This document shows positions 52,214 through 61,200 of a stretch of 64,000 nucleotides of DNA, one piece after another. The stretch is from Treponema sp. (GTDB taxonomy: Bacteria; Spirochaetota; Spirochaetia; Treponematales; Breznakiellaceae). The notes beneath the pieces are model-generated. The model saw only the letters and a program-made list of their open reading frames with translations. It ran no database searches and was not told the origin of the DNA. The translations under genes were made by a program, and so were the position numbers. Position 1 is the first letter of the stretch. Every line of letters begins with the position of its first letter. The stretch lies in assembly GCA_009777735.1 (NCBI GenBank), contig WRLF01000003.1, positions 1 through 64,000 of the forward strand. Reading direction: 5' to 3'.

Positions 52214-53458
52214 ATGAAAGAGAAACTTTTTGCGTGGATTGATGAGGCGCTTCCTCTGGCAGTAGAACTGGAAACAGAGCTGACGAAACGGCCGGCAGTT
52301 GCCCCCGATTCTGAAGGCGAAGGCGAATTGGATAAATGTGTTTTTCTTGAAGGTTGGTTGAAATCTCAGGGCATTACCCGACTGGAACGTTACGATGCGC
52401 CGGACGAGCGCGCGAAAGGAGGGGTCAGGCCAAACCTCATTGCGACAATACCTGGCGAGAATGAAAACAATGGCTGCCTCTGGATAATCAGCCACCTTGA
52501 CGTGGTGCCGCCCGGCGAGGCATCACAATGGAATAGCGATCCCTGGACAGCAGTTGAAGCCTTTGACGAGCCGGGACACAGGCTCATTGGCAGGGGAGTA
52601 GAGGATAACCAGCAAGGGCTGGTGTCTTCGGTGCTGGCAGCGCTTGCTTTTGTCAGGTTGAGATTGCAGCCCCGCCGGACGGTAAAGCTGCTGTTTGCCG
52701 CTGATGAAGAAATGGGCAGCAAGTACGGCATGGGCTGGCTGCTGGAAAACCACAGCGGCCTGTTTCACAAAAATGACATTGCGCTTATCCCCGATTCAGG
52801 TGATTCTAAAGGTGAAACCATTGAAATTGCCGAAAAAAATTTAATCTGGGTGCGTTTTGTGACGAAAGGGACACAAACCCATGGTTCCAGGCCGGATCAG
52901 GGGGCAAATGCCCACCTTGCAGGAGCCGATCTTGCCCTGCGGCTCCATTACGGGCTTTCCGAAAAATTTTCCGGCCGCGACAGGCTATTCGATCCGGATT
53001 ATTCCACTTTTCAACCCACTAAAAAAGAAGCAAATGTTCCCAATATCAACACCATTCCCGGTGAAGATGTTTTTTGCATGGATATGCGGATTCTCCCCCG
53101 TTACCCTGTAAAGGCAGTACTTGATGAAATTGACCGGATAAAAGCAGAAATTGCCGCAAAACACAGGGTTACCATCGATTACAGTATAATCCAGTCAAGC
53201 GAGTCTCCTGCCACCCCGGCACAGGCTCCGCTTGTGTTGTCCCTTTCAAATGCTATTGGTGAAATATATAATGTACAGACACGCCCAGTCGGCGTAGGCG
53301 GCGGCACTGTGGCGGCGTACCTTCGCAGGATAGGTATTGACTGTGCGGTTTGGGCACGATTGAGTGAAAGCGCCCATGAGCCCAACGAATTTGTTCTGCT
53401 GAAAAATATCCTTGGTGACGCGAAAATAATGGCATTACTGGCGTTAGATAGTCTATAA
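52214..53458 (+). CDS. M20-family metallopeptidase/deacylase
   Basis: A 414-aa dinuclear zinc hydrolase. Metal ligands lie in ISHLDVVPPG, GRGVEDNQQG and FAADEEMGSKYG, with IPDSGD and the dimerisation-domain histidine in TKGTQTHGSRPDQGANAH. GGGTVAAYLRRIGID and LSESAHEPNEFVLL complete the M20 pattern. Amino-acyl dipeptide or acylated amino acid substrates are typical of the family; the exact one is not determinable. AAAAGGGG precedes the ATG. Confidence 0.88.
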   Translation: MKEKLFAWIDEALPLAVELETELTKRPAVAPDSEGEGELDKCVFLEGWLKSQGITRLERYDAPDERAKGGVRPNLIATIPGENENNGCLWIISHLDVVPPGEASQWNSDPWTAVEAFDEPGHRLIGRGVEDNQQGLVSSVLAALAFVRLRLQPRRTVKLLFAADEEMGSKYGMGWLLENHSGLFHKNDIALIPDSGDSKGETIEIAEKNLIWVRFVTKGTQTHGSRPDQGANAHLAGADLALRLHYGLSEKFSGRDRLFDPDYSTFQPTKKEANVPNINTIPGEDVFCMDMRILPRYPVKAVLDEIDRIKAEIAAKHRVTIDYSIIQSSESPATPAQAPLVLSLSNAIGEIYNVQTRPVGVGGGTVAAYLRRIGIDCAVWARLSESAHEPNEFVLLKNILGDAKIMALLALDSL

Positions 53459-53479
53459 TTATTTAATAAGGAGATTTGT

Positions 53480-54211
53480 ATGGATTTATTTGCGGAAGAA
53501 CAGCAAATATATGATGATGCCAAAAATCACACAATGGATGTCCATAACGGCGCTGTTTTTGAATTTGAGAAATATATAACCCTTGCGAACGACTATGGCA
53601 AACTCCTTAAACAGCTTCGCCGTGCAACCCGTCTTGCCGACAGAACCACATTGGATTTATTTGAAACGAATCAGGATTTGGCCAGCAAGGTTCATTACGA
53701 TACATTAACCGGCATTTATAACCGGCGTTATTTGGATGACAGCCTGGGGCGGATTGTAAAATCGTTGTCCCGCTCCAATGGAATGTTAAGCATAATGATG
53801 GTGGATATTGATTTTTTTAAAAAATATAATGATACCTACGGTCATAGTGCCGGTGATATCTGCCTGAGAGAAGTAGCTGAAATACTCTCAAGGAGCATAA
53901 CAAGGGAAGTTGATTTTGTAGCACGGTATGGCGGGGAAGAATTTATTATTGTATTACCCCACACCGATGAACACGGCTCGCATATTATGGCAAGCAGGCT
54001 GCTTAAAAACATTATAGAACGCGGCATACCCCATGAACAAAATGAAGTGGCAGGTTGTATAACCGTTTCAATTGGAGTTACAACAGTCAAGGTGCGTTAT
54101 AATCATAAAGTAGAGCACTACGTTAATCATGCGGACAAAGCATTGTACATGTCAAAGCAAAATGGGCGTAACAGGTATACGTTTCTTAAATTTACGGAAC
54201 CTGACGAATGA
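53480..54211 (+). CDS. Diguanylate cyclase (SiaD-like)
   Basis: Makes cyclic di-GMP from GTP. The 243-aa cytosolic protein has an N-terminal coiled-coil stretch (about 1-70) and a GGDEF domain with HYDTLTGIYNRRYLDDSL, Asp metal site MMVDIDFFKKYNDTYGH and an active GGEEF at 151-155. The inhibitory I-site RxxD is REVD, five residues upstream, so product feedback is expected. Coiled-coil plus GGDEF and the SiaC gene 28 bases downstream match the SiaD/SiaC arrangement. AAGGAG precedes the ATG. Confidence 0.9.
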   Translation: MDLFAEEQQIYDDAKNHTMDVHNGAVFEFEKYITLANDYGKLLKQLRRATRLADRTTLDLFETNQDLASKVHYDTLTGIYNRRYLDDSLGRIVKSLSRSNGMLSIMMVDIDFFKKYNDTYGHSAGDICLREVAEILSRSITREVDFVARYGGEEFIIVLPHTDEHGSHIMASRLLKNIIERGIPHEQNEVAGCITVSIGVTTVKVRYNHKVEHYVNHADKALYMSKQNGRNRYTFLKFTEPDE

Positions 54212-54239
54212 TCACTTACTGCTATAGGAAAAACAGGTA

Positions 54240-54620
54240 ATGGCATTTTTAATGGAAAGAGAAAAAACAGCTTCAACGCCGTATGTATTAATTGATGAAA
54301 AAAATGGATACATAAAGCTTGAGGGGCGGTGTTTTCATGAAAAAATCGTGGAGTTTTTTTCCGAAATCTTCGATTGGCTGAATGCCTATCTCGCATCAGA
54401 TTTCAGCAGCCTTACTTTTGACTGCGCCATTAATTATTTCAATAGCTCCACCACAAAACTTCTGTTCAATATGCTTTTGAAAATGGATAAATACGCCAAT
54501 GCTCAAAACAGAATCATGGTAAACTGGATTACTACCGAGGATAATCATATCATGGTTGAATGCGGCAGGGATTTTCAGGAAGAAGTAAGCAATCTGGAAT
54601 TTAACCTGGTAATAAATTAA
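54240..54620 (+). CDS. SiaC-family regulatory phosphoprotein (DUF1987)
   Basis: A 126-aa protein with the family motif INYFNSSTTKLLFNMLLKMD (about 64-83). In SiaC of Pseudomonas the equivalent Thr/Ser is phosphorylated and the dephosphorylated form activates the diguanylate cyclase SiaD. Here the candidate residues are Ser69, Ser70, Thr71 and Thr72. The N-terminal STPYVLIDEKNGYIKLEGRC is also typical. No kinase or phosphatase (SiaB/SiaA) is seen nearby. Confidence 0.87.
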   Translation: MAFLMEREKTASTPYVLIDEKNGYIKLEGRCFHEKIVEFFSEIFDWLNAYLASDFSSLTFDCAINYFNSSTTKLLFNMLLKMDKYANAQNRIMVNWITTEDNHIMVECGRDFQEEVSNLEFNLVIN

Positions 54621-54644
54621 CCCCCGAATGCAGCTCCCCGGGAG

Positions 54645-54683
54645 AATGACGATACTCATCCCTTCATGGCGGGGTTCGTCATT
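54645..54683. terminator. Convergent hairpin between siaC-like gene and hpf
   Basis: AATGACGA (54645-54652) pairs perfectly with TCGTCATT (54676-54683). An inner CCC/GGG pairing adds stability. It overlaps the hpf stop codon and lacks a long T-run, so termination is plausible but not certain. Confidence 0.4.
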
Positions 54684-54972
54684 GCCGTTTCTCTTTTACC
54701 TTTTCTTTTTCCTTCGTTATTTTTGTTTCAAGCTTGTCCATCATTTTATCAATGGCGGCAAGGAGGTCAAAGTCATTTTCCTTAACATGGATTGAAACAC
54801 CCCAGCGGAAATTAACAGTGGCATCCGCTTCATAGTCCTTTTCTTTCTTAATGGTAACAATAAGATCCACCATCATGTTTTCGGCATGGCGGATACGCTC
54901 AAGCTTTTTACCAAGGTAATCCTTCGTACTCTCATCCATACTGAAGTGCAGGGATTTAATGTCTGTGTTCAT
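54679..54972 (-). CDS. hpf: Ribosome hibernation-promoting factor (short HPF/RaiA)
   Basis: Binds the 30S subunit to stabilise idle ribosomes. The 97-aa protein has the fold of short HPF: SLHFSMDESTKDYLGKKLER, beta strands VDLIVTIKKEKDYEADATVN and a lysine-rich C-terminus (ITKEKEKVKEKRQ). CAGGAGG lies before ATG 54972. It follows rpoN, as in many bacteria. Confidence 0.88.
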   Translation of the reverse strand: MNTDIKSLHFSMDESTKDYLGKKLERIRHAENMMVDLIVTIKKEKDYEADATVNFRWGVSIHVKENDFDLLAAIDKMMDKLETKITKEKEKVKEKRQ

Positions 54973-55038
54973 TTTTTCCTCCTGAATAATCTGTCTGTTT
55001 TTTGCCGCCACTGCGGCTTATTACTGTAATCACTCTCG

Positions 55039-56442
55039 TTAACGTGTATATGAAGATCCAAGATCCAGTTCCTTGCGGTACTTTGCCACGGTTCTGCGGG
55101 CAAGCGGTATGCCGTGCTCATGCAGCAATTCGGCAATTTTATTATCGGAAAGATTGACATTTTCCTTGCTTACCATTTCCTTGATAATTGCCTTGACTCC
55201 TTCCTTGGAAAAACGCGAACCGGATGATCCGGTGCCGCTGATTGAATTGGTGAAAAAATGGCGAAGCGAAAAAATGCCCCATTCGGTCTGCATGTATTTT
55301 TCGCCGGCTGCCCGTGAAACGGTTGTTTCATGTATTCCCAGTTCTTTTGCAATGTCGCCAAGAGTCAGGGGAACAAGATGTCGGGGGCCGTTTGCGAAGA
55401 AAGGCCGTTGAAATTCCACTATCGCCTGAGCCACCCTTTTAATGGTATGGTTTCGCATGGCAATTGAATTGATAAAAACTTTTGCCTCATTGACATTTTC
55501 CCGGATGAAATCCCGGGCCGGACGATTGGCGGAATCCCTGCTGCGGGTTTTTCGTCTTCCCGAATCAAGCTTTTTAAAAAAGGGATCTATCCCCAATGCG
55601 GGAATAACCTCGTTGTTGATGATGATCTTAAAATCACCGTCACTTCTGACAACCCGGATATCGGGAATTACAAATCGTACTTCTGCAGCGGTAAAGCGCC
55701 TTCCGGGGAAAGGAGAAAGTTTTTTTATTATTGCAAAACAGGTACGTGCTTCTTCCTCGCTGCAATGAATTAATTTAGCCGCTTCGGAAAATTTCCCCCG
55801 GTCAAAGAGGTCAAGGTGATCCAGCGAGCAATTCAGGCAGGCGGGTTCATCGCGGATGAGTGCGATCTGGACACGCAGGGATTCGAGGTACCCGGCTGTA
55901 CAGCAGCCTATTGGTTCAAGCGATTGAATGAGGATTTCGGCTTCCTGCAGCCGGGGTGGGGGAAGCGCCGAACCCCCGGTTTCCTTTTCCCTGAAAAGGG
56001 TTTCAGGCGGTTCTTTGTGAAAACCGTCATCGTCAAGGTTCTGGATTAAAACAGCGGCAATGGAGCGAAGTTCGTCATCCACAGGTTCCAGTTGCAACTG
56101 CCAGAGGAGATGCTCCTGGAGGGTCTCGGGGCGGGTAAGCACACCTTCCATGAACTGCCGGTGCTTTTCCGAAACATCATCTCGTGCCGCCGGTTTGTAT
56201 AAAAACCCAGGATCTGAGCTGGTCTCAAAATATTCTTCAACTTCCTTCTGTACCGGTTCAGCCTCTTCCAGTGAGACAGTACTCGAATCCTTCAAAACTT
56301 CCAGAGCAGGGTTCCGTTCAAGCTCTTCTTCTATTTTCTCTCTTAGATCAACAAGCGGTAATTCCATCAGCTTTATGGACTGATAAATCTGCGGGTTCAT
56401 CTTGATACCAAGTTGCTGCTTTTGAATGAAAGAAGCCTGCAT
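55039..56442 (-). CDS. rpoN: RNA polymerase sigma-54 factor
   Basis: Directs transcription from -24/-12 promoters with AAA+ activators. The 467-aa protein has region I (QASFIQKQQLGIKMNPQIYQ, then LREKIEEELERNPALEV), the core-binding region, the helix-turn-helix (LTLGDIAKELGIHETTVSRA) and the RpoN box ARRTVAKYRK near the C-terminus. ATG 56442 has no ribosome site but follows a strong promoter by eight bases. No -24/-12 site was spotted in the window. hpf is next in the operon. Confidence 0.96.
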   Translation of the reverse strand: MQASFIQKQQLGIKMNPQIYQSIKLMELPLVDLREKIEEELERNPALEVLKDSSTVSLEEAEPVQKEVEEYFETSSDPGFLYKPAARDDVSEKHRQFMEGVLTRPETLQEHLLWQLQLEPVDDELRSIAAVLIQNLDDDGFHKEPPETLFREKETGGSALPPPRLQEAEILIQSLEPIGCCTAGYLESLRVQIALIRDEPACLNCSLDHLDLFDRGKFSEAAKLIHCSEEEARTCFAIIKKLSPFPGRRFTAAEVRFVIPDIRVVRSDGDFKIIINNEVIPALGIDPFFKKLDSGRRKTRSRDSANRPARDFIRENVNEAKVFINSIAMRNHTIKRVAQAIVEFQRPFFANGPRHLVPLTLGDIAKELGIHETTVSRAAGEKYMQTEWGIFSLRHFFTNSISGTGSSGSRFSKEGVKAIIKEMVSKENVNLSDNKIAELLHEHGIPLARRTVAKYRKELDLGSSYTR

Positions 56443-56450
56443 ATACTTCA

Positions 56451-56479
56451 ATAGTACCTCTGATGGGGGGATTTGTCGA
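56451..56479 (-). promoter_or_regulatory. rpoN promoter close to its start codon
   Basis: On the minus strand TCGACA (56479-56474), a 17-base spacer and TACTAT (56456-56451), each hexamer one base from consensus. The -10 ends eight bases before the ATG at 56442. Confidence 0.55.
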
Positions 56480-56576
56480 GAAGAATTTTGCCCGAAAACC
56501 CCATTTTATCATTTTGTTAGTGACGCCGATGACACCATTTACTAAAAGTGATAATATGTTAATTGGAGAAAGAAAT

Positions 56577-57251
56577 ATGAAAAAAGCGGTTTTATGCGGC
56601 TTACTCCTGCTGTTTTTTATTTACGGCGCACTGCCTGTGTTTTGTTCTGACTGGGATATTGATTTACTGGATACTGCCAGAGATGTCCAATATCTGACAG
56701 ATGAAGAAAAAAACGTCATACTTGAAATGAACAAGGCAAGAAACAACCCGGGAGTATATGCCCGATCATATATAGAGCCAAGGCTTGCGTGGTTTGGCGG
56801 CCCTTTTGGAAATGATCATTATCTGAGGCCCGGTGACACTATATACATCAGGCAAACGGGCGGCAGATCCGCTGTTGTGTCGGCCATTAACGCACTGTCT
56901 CGGCTTCCGGCCTTGCAGCCTTTATCGCCTTCGCGGGGAATGTCTCTGGCTGCACGTGATCATACACTTGATACCGGCCCCAGGGGCATGGTCGGACACA
57001 CCGGCAGCGACAGAAGTTCCTTAACCCAGCGGCTGGAACGATACGGAAGATGGAACGGCAGGACCGGAGAAACGATCAGTTATGGTTTTAACAATGCGCG
57101 GGAAATTGTTATACAGCTTCTCATTAGTCAGGGGCACAGGGCTATTATAATGACTGGCACTCATTCGCATACCGGACTTTCAATAGGCACTCACTCCCAA
57201 TATAATTATATGTGTACAATAAAATTTGCAGATGGGTACACTGACAGGTGA
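56577..57251 (+). CDS. Secreted CAP/SCP-domain protein
   Basis: A 224-aa exported protein (signal peptide GLLLLFFIYGALPVFCS) with a CAP domain: EMNKARNNPGVYARSYIEPR, SAINALSRLPALQPLSPSRG, ARDHTLDTGPRGMVGHTGSD, GETISYG and ISQGHRAIIMTGTHSHTGLS. These histidine- and glutamate-containing blocks match the conserved CAP cavity. GGAGAAAG precedes ATG 56577. The role of bacterial CAP proteins is mostly unknown; extracellular ligand binding is inferred. Confidence 0.82.
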   Translation: MKKAVLCGLLLLFFIYGALPVFCSDWDIDLLDTARDVQYLTDEEKNVILEMNKARNNPGVYARSYIEPRLAWFGGPFGNDHYLRPGDTIYIRQTGGRSAVVSAINALSRLPALQPLSPSRGMSLAARDHTLDTGPRGMVGHTGSDRSSLTQRLERYGRWNGRTGETISYGFNNAREIVIQLLISQGHRAIIMTGTHSHTGLSIGTHSQYNYMCTIKFADGYTDR

Positions 57252-57278
57252 GTTTTTTCATTCAAACGCCTTTGCAAA

Positions 57279-58199
57279 TTATTCCAATGTATCCAAATCA
57301 TACGGCGTTTCCTGATACACATAGTTGAGCCAGTTATTAAAAAATAAATTGGCATGGGCCCGCCAGCGGACTATCGGCGGTTGTAATGGATCGTTATTTG
57401 GATAATAGTTTTTTGGCGGATCGATGGGCAGCCCTTTGGCAACATCACGGCGGTACTCACGGTCCAAAGTTAATGTATCGTACTCAAGATGCCCGGTGAC
57501 GTACACTTCTCGCGCATCACGCGCTGTAATGATAAAAACACCGGCTTCGTCTGTTTCGGATTGAATGGTCAGGCACGGTTCTGCTGCAATTGCATCACGG
57601 TCACTGGCAGTATGACGGGACTGCGGAGCGAGAAATTCATCGTCAAAACCCCGGAACAGGGCATGGTGCTGTTCGTTCACTGCATGGGGAAAAATGCCGA
57701 ACAGCTTTTTGCACAGCGGCTGTTTGGGGATATTGTAACGGCGGTACAATCCTGCCTGCGCTCCCCAGCAGATATGCATAACGGAAAAAATATTTTTTTT
57801 CGAGTAATCAATTATCCGCGCAAGTTCATCCCAATAATCAACTTCTTCAAAGGGCAGGGTTTCCACCGGCGCTCCGGTGATGATAAGTCCGTCAAAACGC
57901 TGCCCTGAGTTAACCGCCTCTTCAGCGCTGATGTAAAATTTTTCCAGGTGACCCGGAGGTGCGTTTTTTGATTCATGACTGCCCATCCGCAAAAACGTGA
58001 TGTCCACCTGCAGCGGGCTGTGTCCCAATAAACGCAGGAGTTGAATTTCCGTGTCAATGGTTGTGGGCATAAGGTTGACCAGCGCCACTTTCAACGGACG
58101 GATATCCTGATGTTCGGCGCGATCTTCGGTCATTACAAAGACCCGCTCCCTGCTGAGTGCATCGTAGGCCGGCAAAGCCCGCGGTATTTTTATCGGCAT
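57279..58199 (-). CDS. metA: Homoserine O-acyltransferase, MetA family (probably acetyl-CoA type)
   Basis: Activates homoserine for methionine synthesis. The 306-aa protein has the catalytic Cys144 (HICWGAQAGL) and His237/Glu239 (TGHLEYD), equivalent to Cys142, His235 and Glu237 of E. coli MetA. At the position of E. coli Gly111, the specificity residue, this protein has Glu113 (TGAPVETL). Glu here is known in Bacillus cereus MetA to give acetyl-CoA use. Hence homoserine O-acetyltransferase activity is likely although the family name says succinyl. Confidence 0.9.
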   Translation of the reverse strand: MPIKIPRALPAYDALSRERVFVMTEDRAEHQDIRPLKVALVNLMPTTIDTEIQLLRLLGHSPLQVDITFLRMGSHESKNAPPGHLEKFYISAEEAVNSGQRFDGLIITGAPVETLPFEEVDYWDELARIIDYSKKNIFSVMHICWGAQAGLYRRYNIPKQPLCKKLFGIFPHAVNEQHHALFRGFDDEFLAPQSRHTASDRDAIAAEPCLTIQSETDEAGVFIITARDAREVYVTGHLEYDTLTLDREYRRDVAKGLPIDPPKNYYPNNDPLQPPIVRWRAHANLFFNNWLNYVYQETPYDLDTLE

Positions 58200-58219
58200 A
58201 AGTACATCCTGCCGCTCAG

Positions 58220-58248
58220 TTTAACATGGTATGTATCTTTTCTACAAT
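58220..58248 (+). promoter_or_regulatory. Candidate promoter of the Lhr helicase gene
   Basis: TTTAAC (58220-58225), a 17-base spacer and TACAAT (58243-58248). Transcription from here would begin near 58255, downstream of the in-frame ATG at 58231, supporting the start at 58273. Confidence 0.35.
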
Positions 58249-58272
58249 TCCCAGAGCTGTTACCATGACAAA

Positions 58273-61200
58273 ATGTCCGCTGTACCCTCGTCCTTTCACC
58301 CGATTATCCGTTCATGGTTTGCGGAAACGTACCGGAAACCCACAGCGGTGCAGGAACAAGCCTGGCCGCTGATTGAACAGGGCAGGAATGTGCTGGCGCT
58401 GGCCCCAACCGGCAGCGGTAAAACACTCACCGCCTTTTTGTCGGCGATTTCCCGCTTTTGTCCGGGTGAAGGCAATACCGAACCGTACCCGGCAGACAAA
58501 CTTACCGTATTGTACGTTTCCCCGCTCAAGGCATTGAATGAGGACATCAAACGGAATCTGCTTGAACCCCTGGCTGCTATCCGCTTGCGTTTTGAACAGG
58601 CAGGACTTTCTTTTCCTGCCATTCGTGTAGAGACCCGCTCCGGGGACACTCCCCAGTCACAAAGGCGGCGTTTCCTCGCCCATCCCCCGTCAATTCTTGC
58701 CCTTACACCTGAAAGCCTGGCGATACTTCTTTTGAGTCCCAAAGGCCGGCAGGTTCTTTCAACAGTGCAGTACCTCATTCTTGATGAAATCCACGCCGTA
58801 TTGGGAAACAAACGGGGCGCATTTCTCTCCTGTCAGATCGACCGGCTTGCGCTGACAGCCGACGAGTTCCAGCGGATAAGCCTTTCCGCCACCATACGCT
58901 CGCCGGAAATTGCCGCCTCCTTCGTTGCCGGCAAAGCTGCCGATGACAAGAAGCGGGAAGTTAGCATTGTCGCTCCGCCGGCGGAAAAGCAAATCGACTT
59001 AACCATTGCGTTTCCCGATGCGGTGCACAATTTCGACCGTATCGACCAATACGGGAAACGCTACACGGGTCTTATTAATTACATTTTAAACCGGATTTCC
59101 GAACGCTCCACGATTTTGGTGTTTACCGATTCCCGGCGCCGCGCGGAACGGCTCTGTTTTTTTATCAACCGGGAAGCGGCGTCTTTACATGACGGGAACA
59201 TCGTTGCCTTTACCCACCACGGCTCGCTTTCCAAAGAACTACGGCAAAGCGTGGAGCGGCGGCTGGCTGCGGGGGAACTTCCCTGTGTGGTTGCCACCGC
59301 TTCGCTGGAACTGGGCATCGACATTGGCAGCGTTGACGAAGTGGTGCTGGCGGGAAGCCCCTCAAGTGTATCCCAGGCCCTGCAGCGGATTGGACGATCG
59401 GGTCACGGCGTTGGTCAGATCAGCCGGGGCAGGCTTTTTCCTTTTCACGGAATGGACCTTTTGCAGGCTATTGCGCTCAAGGGCGCTGTTGCAGACCGTG
59501 ACATCGAGGAACTGCATCCCATAGAAAATCCCCTCGATATACTTGCTCAGATGATCCTTGCCCTCTGTGTCGAAAAAAACCGAAACATTGACGAGCTGTA
59601 CCATGTACTCAAAGGTTTTTATCTGTTCAGAAACCTCAACCGGGAATCATATATGCGGACGGTGCGTATGCTTGCCGGTCTGGTCTCTGCTGCGGCAGGA
59701 GAGACGGGACGGCTGCGGGAAATCAAACCCCGTATCTGGCTTGATGCCATCGCGGGTGAAATCGGCGCTCTTGATGGAAGCCTGCTCCTGCTGTACTCCT
59801 CCGGCGGGGTCATAACCAACCGGGGGATGTATTCGCTGCGGCTTGCCGATGGTACGAAAATCGGGGAACTGGACGAGGAATTTGTCTGGGAGCGCCGCAT
59901 TGGCGATCACTTCCATTTTGGCGGACGGGGATGGCGGATTAACGGTATTGACGCGGAGTCGGTGCAGACCGTTCCGTTGGAAAACTCCTCTGACTATATT
60001 CCCTTCTGGAGGGCCGATGCGGTTTTTCGCAGCCCCAATCTTACGGAACGGATACTGGAAATTCTCGACAATCACAATGCTGCACACACCAATACAGCGC
60101 TGAGTTTGACAAGGGAAAACGGCGAAGCATCGGCAGCACTTGCCGCATTTCTCGATTCGCAGCGCGGTACACAGAACGGTCTCCCCTTGAGCGGCAGTAC
60201 GGGCATCACCGTGGAGATTATCGACAGCCCTGAAACCCGCGGTGATTTTTACGCAGTGGTAATTCACAGTTTTCGGGGAGGGGCGGTCAACTATCCTCTG
60301 ACACTGGCGTTGTCTCAGGAACTGGAAGAAAGGATCAAGCTGAGGGTAGAATCTTTTTCCAATGACGATGCGCTGCTCTTTCTGATTCCCCGCCTCGGCC
60401 TTGCCGAAGGCGGTATTTCGCAAATGGAGGAAATGATCCGCAGCGCCTTTGTGACGCTTAACAGCAGCAGCAGCGGAGACCTTTGCCGGGGGGAACGCTT
60501 GTTCAGAAACCGGTTGGAAGCTTCCGGCATTTTCGGGGCAAGCTTCCGCGAGGCGGCGGAACGGTGTCTTCTGCTGCCCAAAGCAGGTTTTGGAAAACGT
60601 ACCCCGCTGTGGATTATGCGGCAGCGTTCAAAGCGGCTGTTTGATGCTGTCTGTACAAATGACGGTTTTCCCGTTACTGCCGAAGCATGGCGGAGCTGCC
60701 TGGTTGATATGTTCGATATGGACGGTTTCCGCGAGCTACTGAGCGCTATTAACGATGGCGGTATTACTTTGTCTTTTTTTCGTACCGCCATTCCCAGCCC
60801 CTTTTCGCGTGACCTTGTGCGGCAGGAAACGAATGCACTGATGTACGACTATGACGAGCGTAAAGGCCTATCCGGAGCGTCTCTTTCAGATAAAGTTATC
60901 GAGGAAGCTCTGGGGGATGCTGCTCTTCGTCCAGTACTCAAGCAGGAACTGCTTGACAGCTTTAGCGCCCGGCTTCGCAGGGAACTGCCGGGCTGGACGC
61001 CGGAGGATGCACTCTCCCTGTGCGAATGGGTTAAAGAACGGATTGCCATCCCCCTGGATGAATGGGAAACCCTCTGCGCCAATCTGCCGGAAAAACTTAA
61101 GCTGGAAATTTCCCCTCAGGGCGGAGACGATATACCGCAGCAGATAGCGGAGCATTTAAGCAGCCGCCTGCTCATTATCAAGCGGAACGAAACGGCCATT

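Noticed and set aside
58231-58272. ATG at 58231 as start of the Lhr helicase
   Set aside because: It lies upstream of the likely transcription start and would add 14 atypical residues before the conserved N-terminus.
59647-60423. Minus-strand frame of 258 codons opposite the Lhr gene
   Set aside because: It lies wholly within a well-supported helicase gene and shows no recognisable domain or ribosome site.
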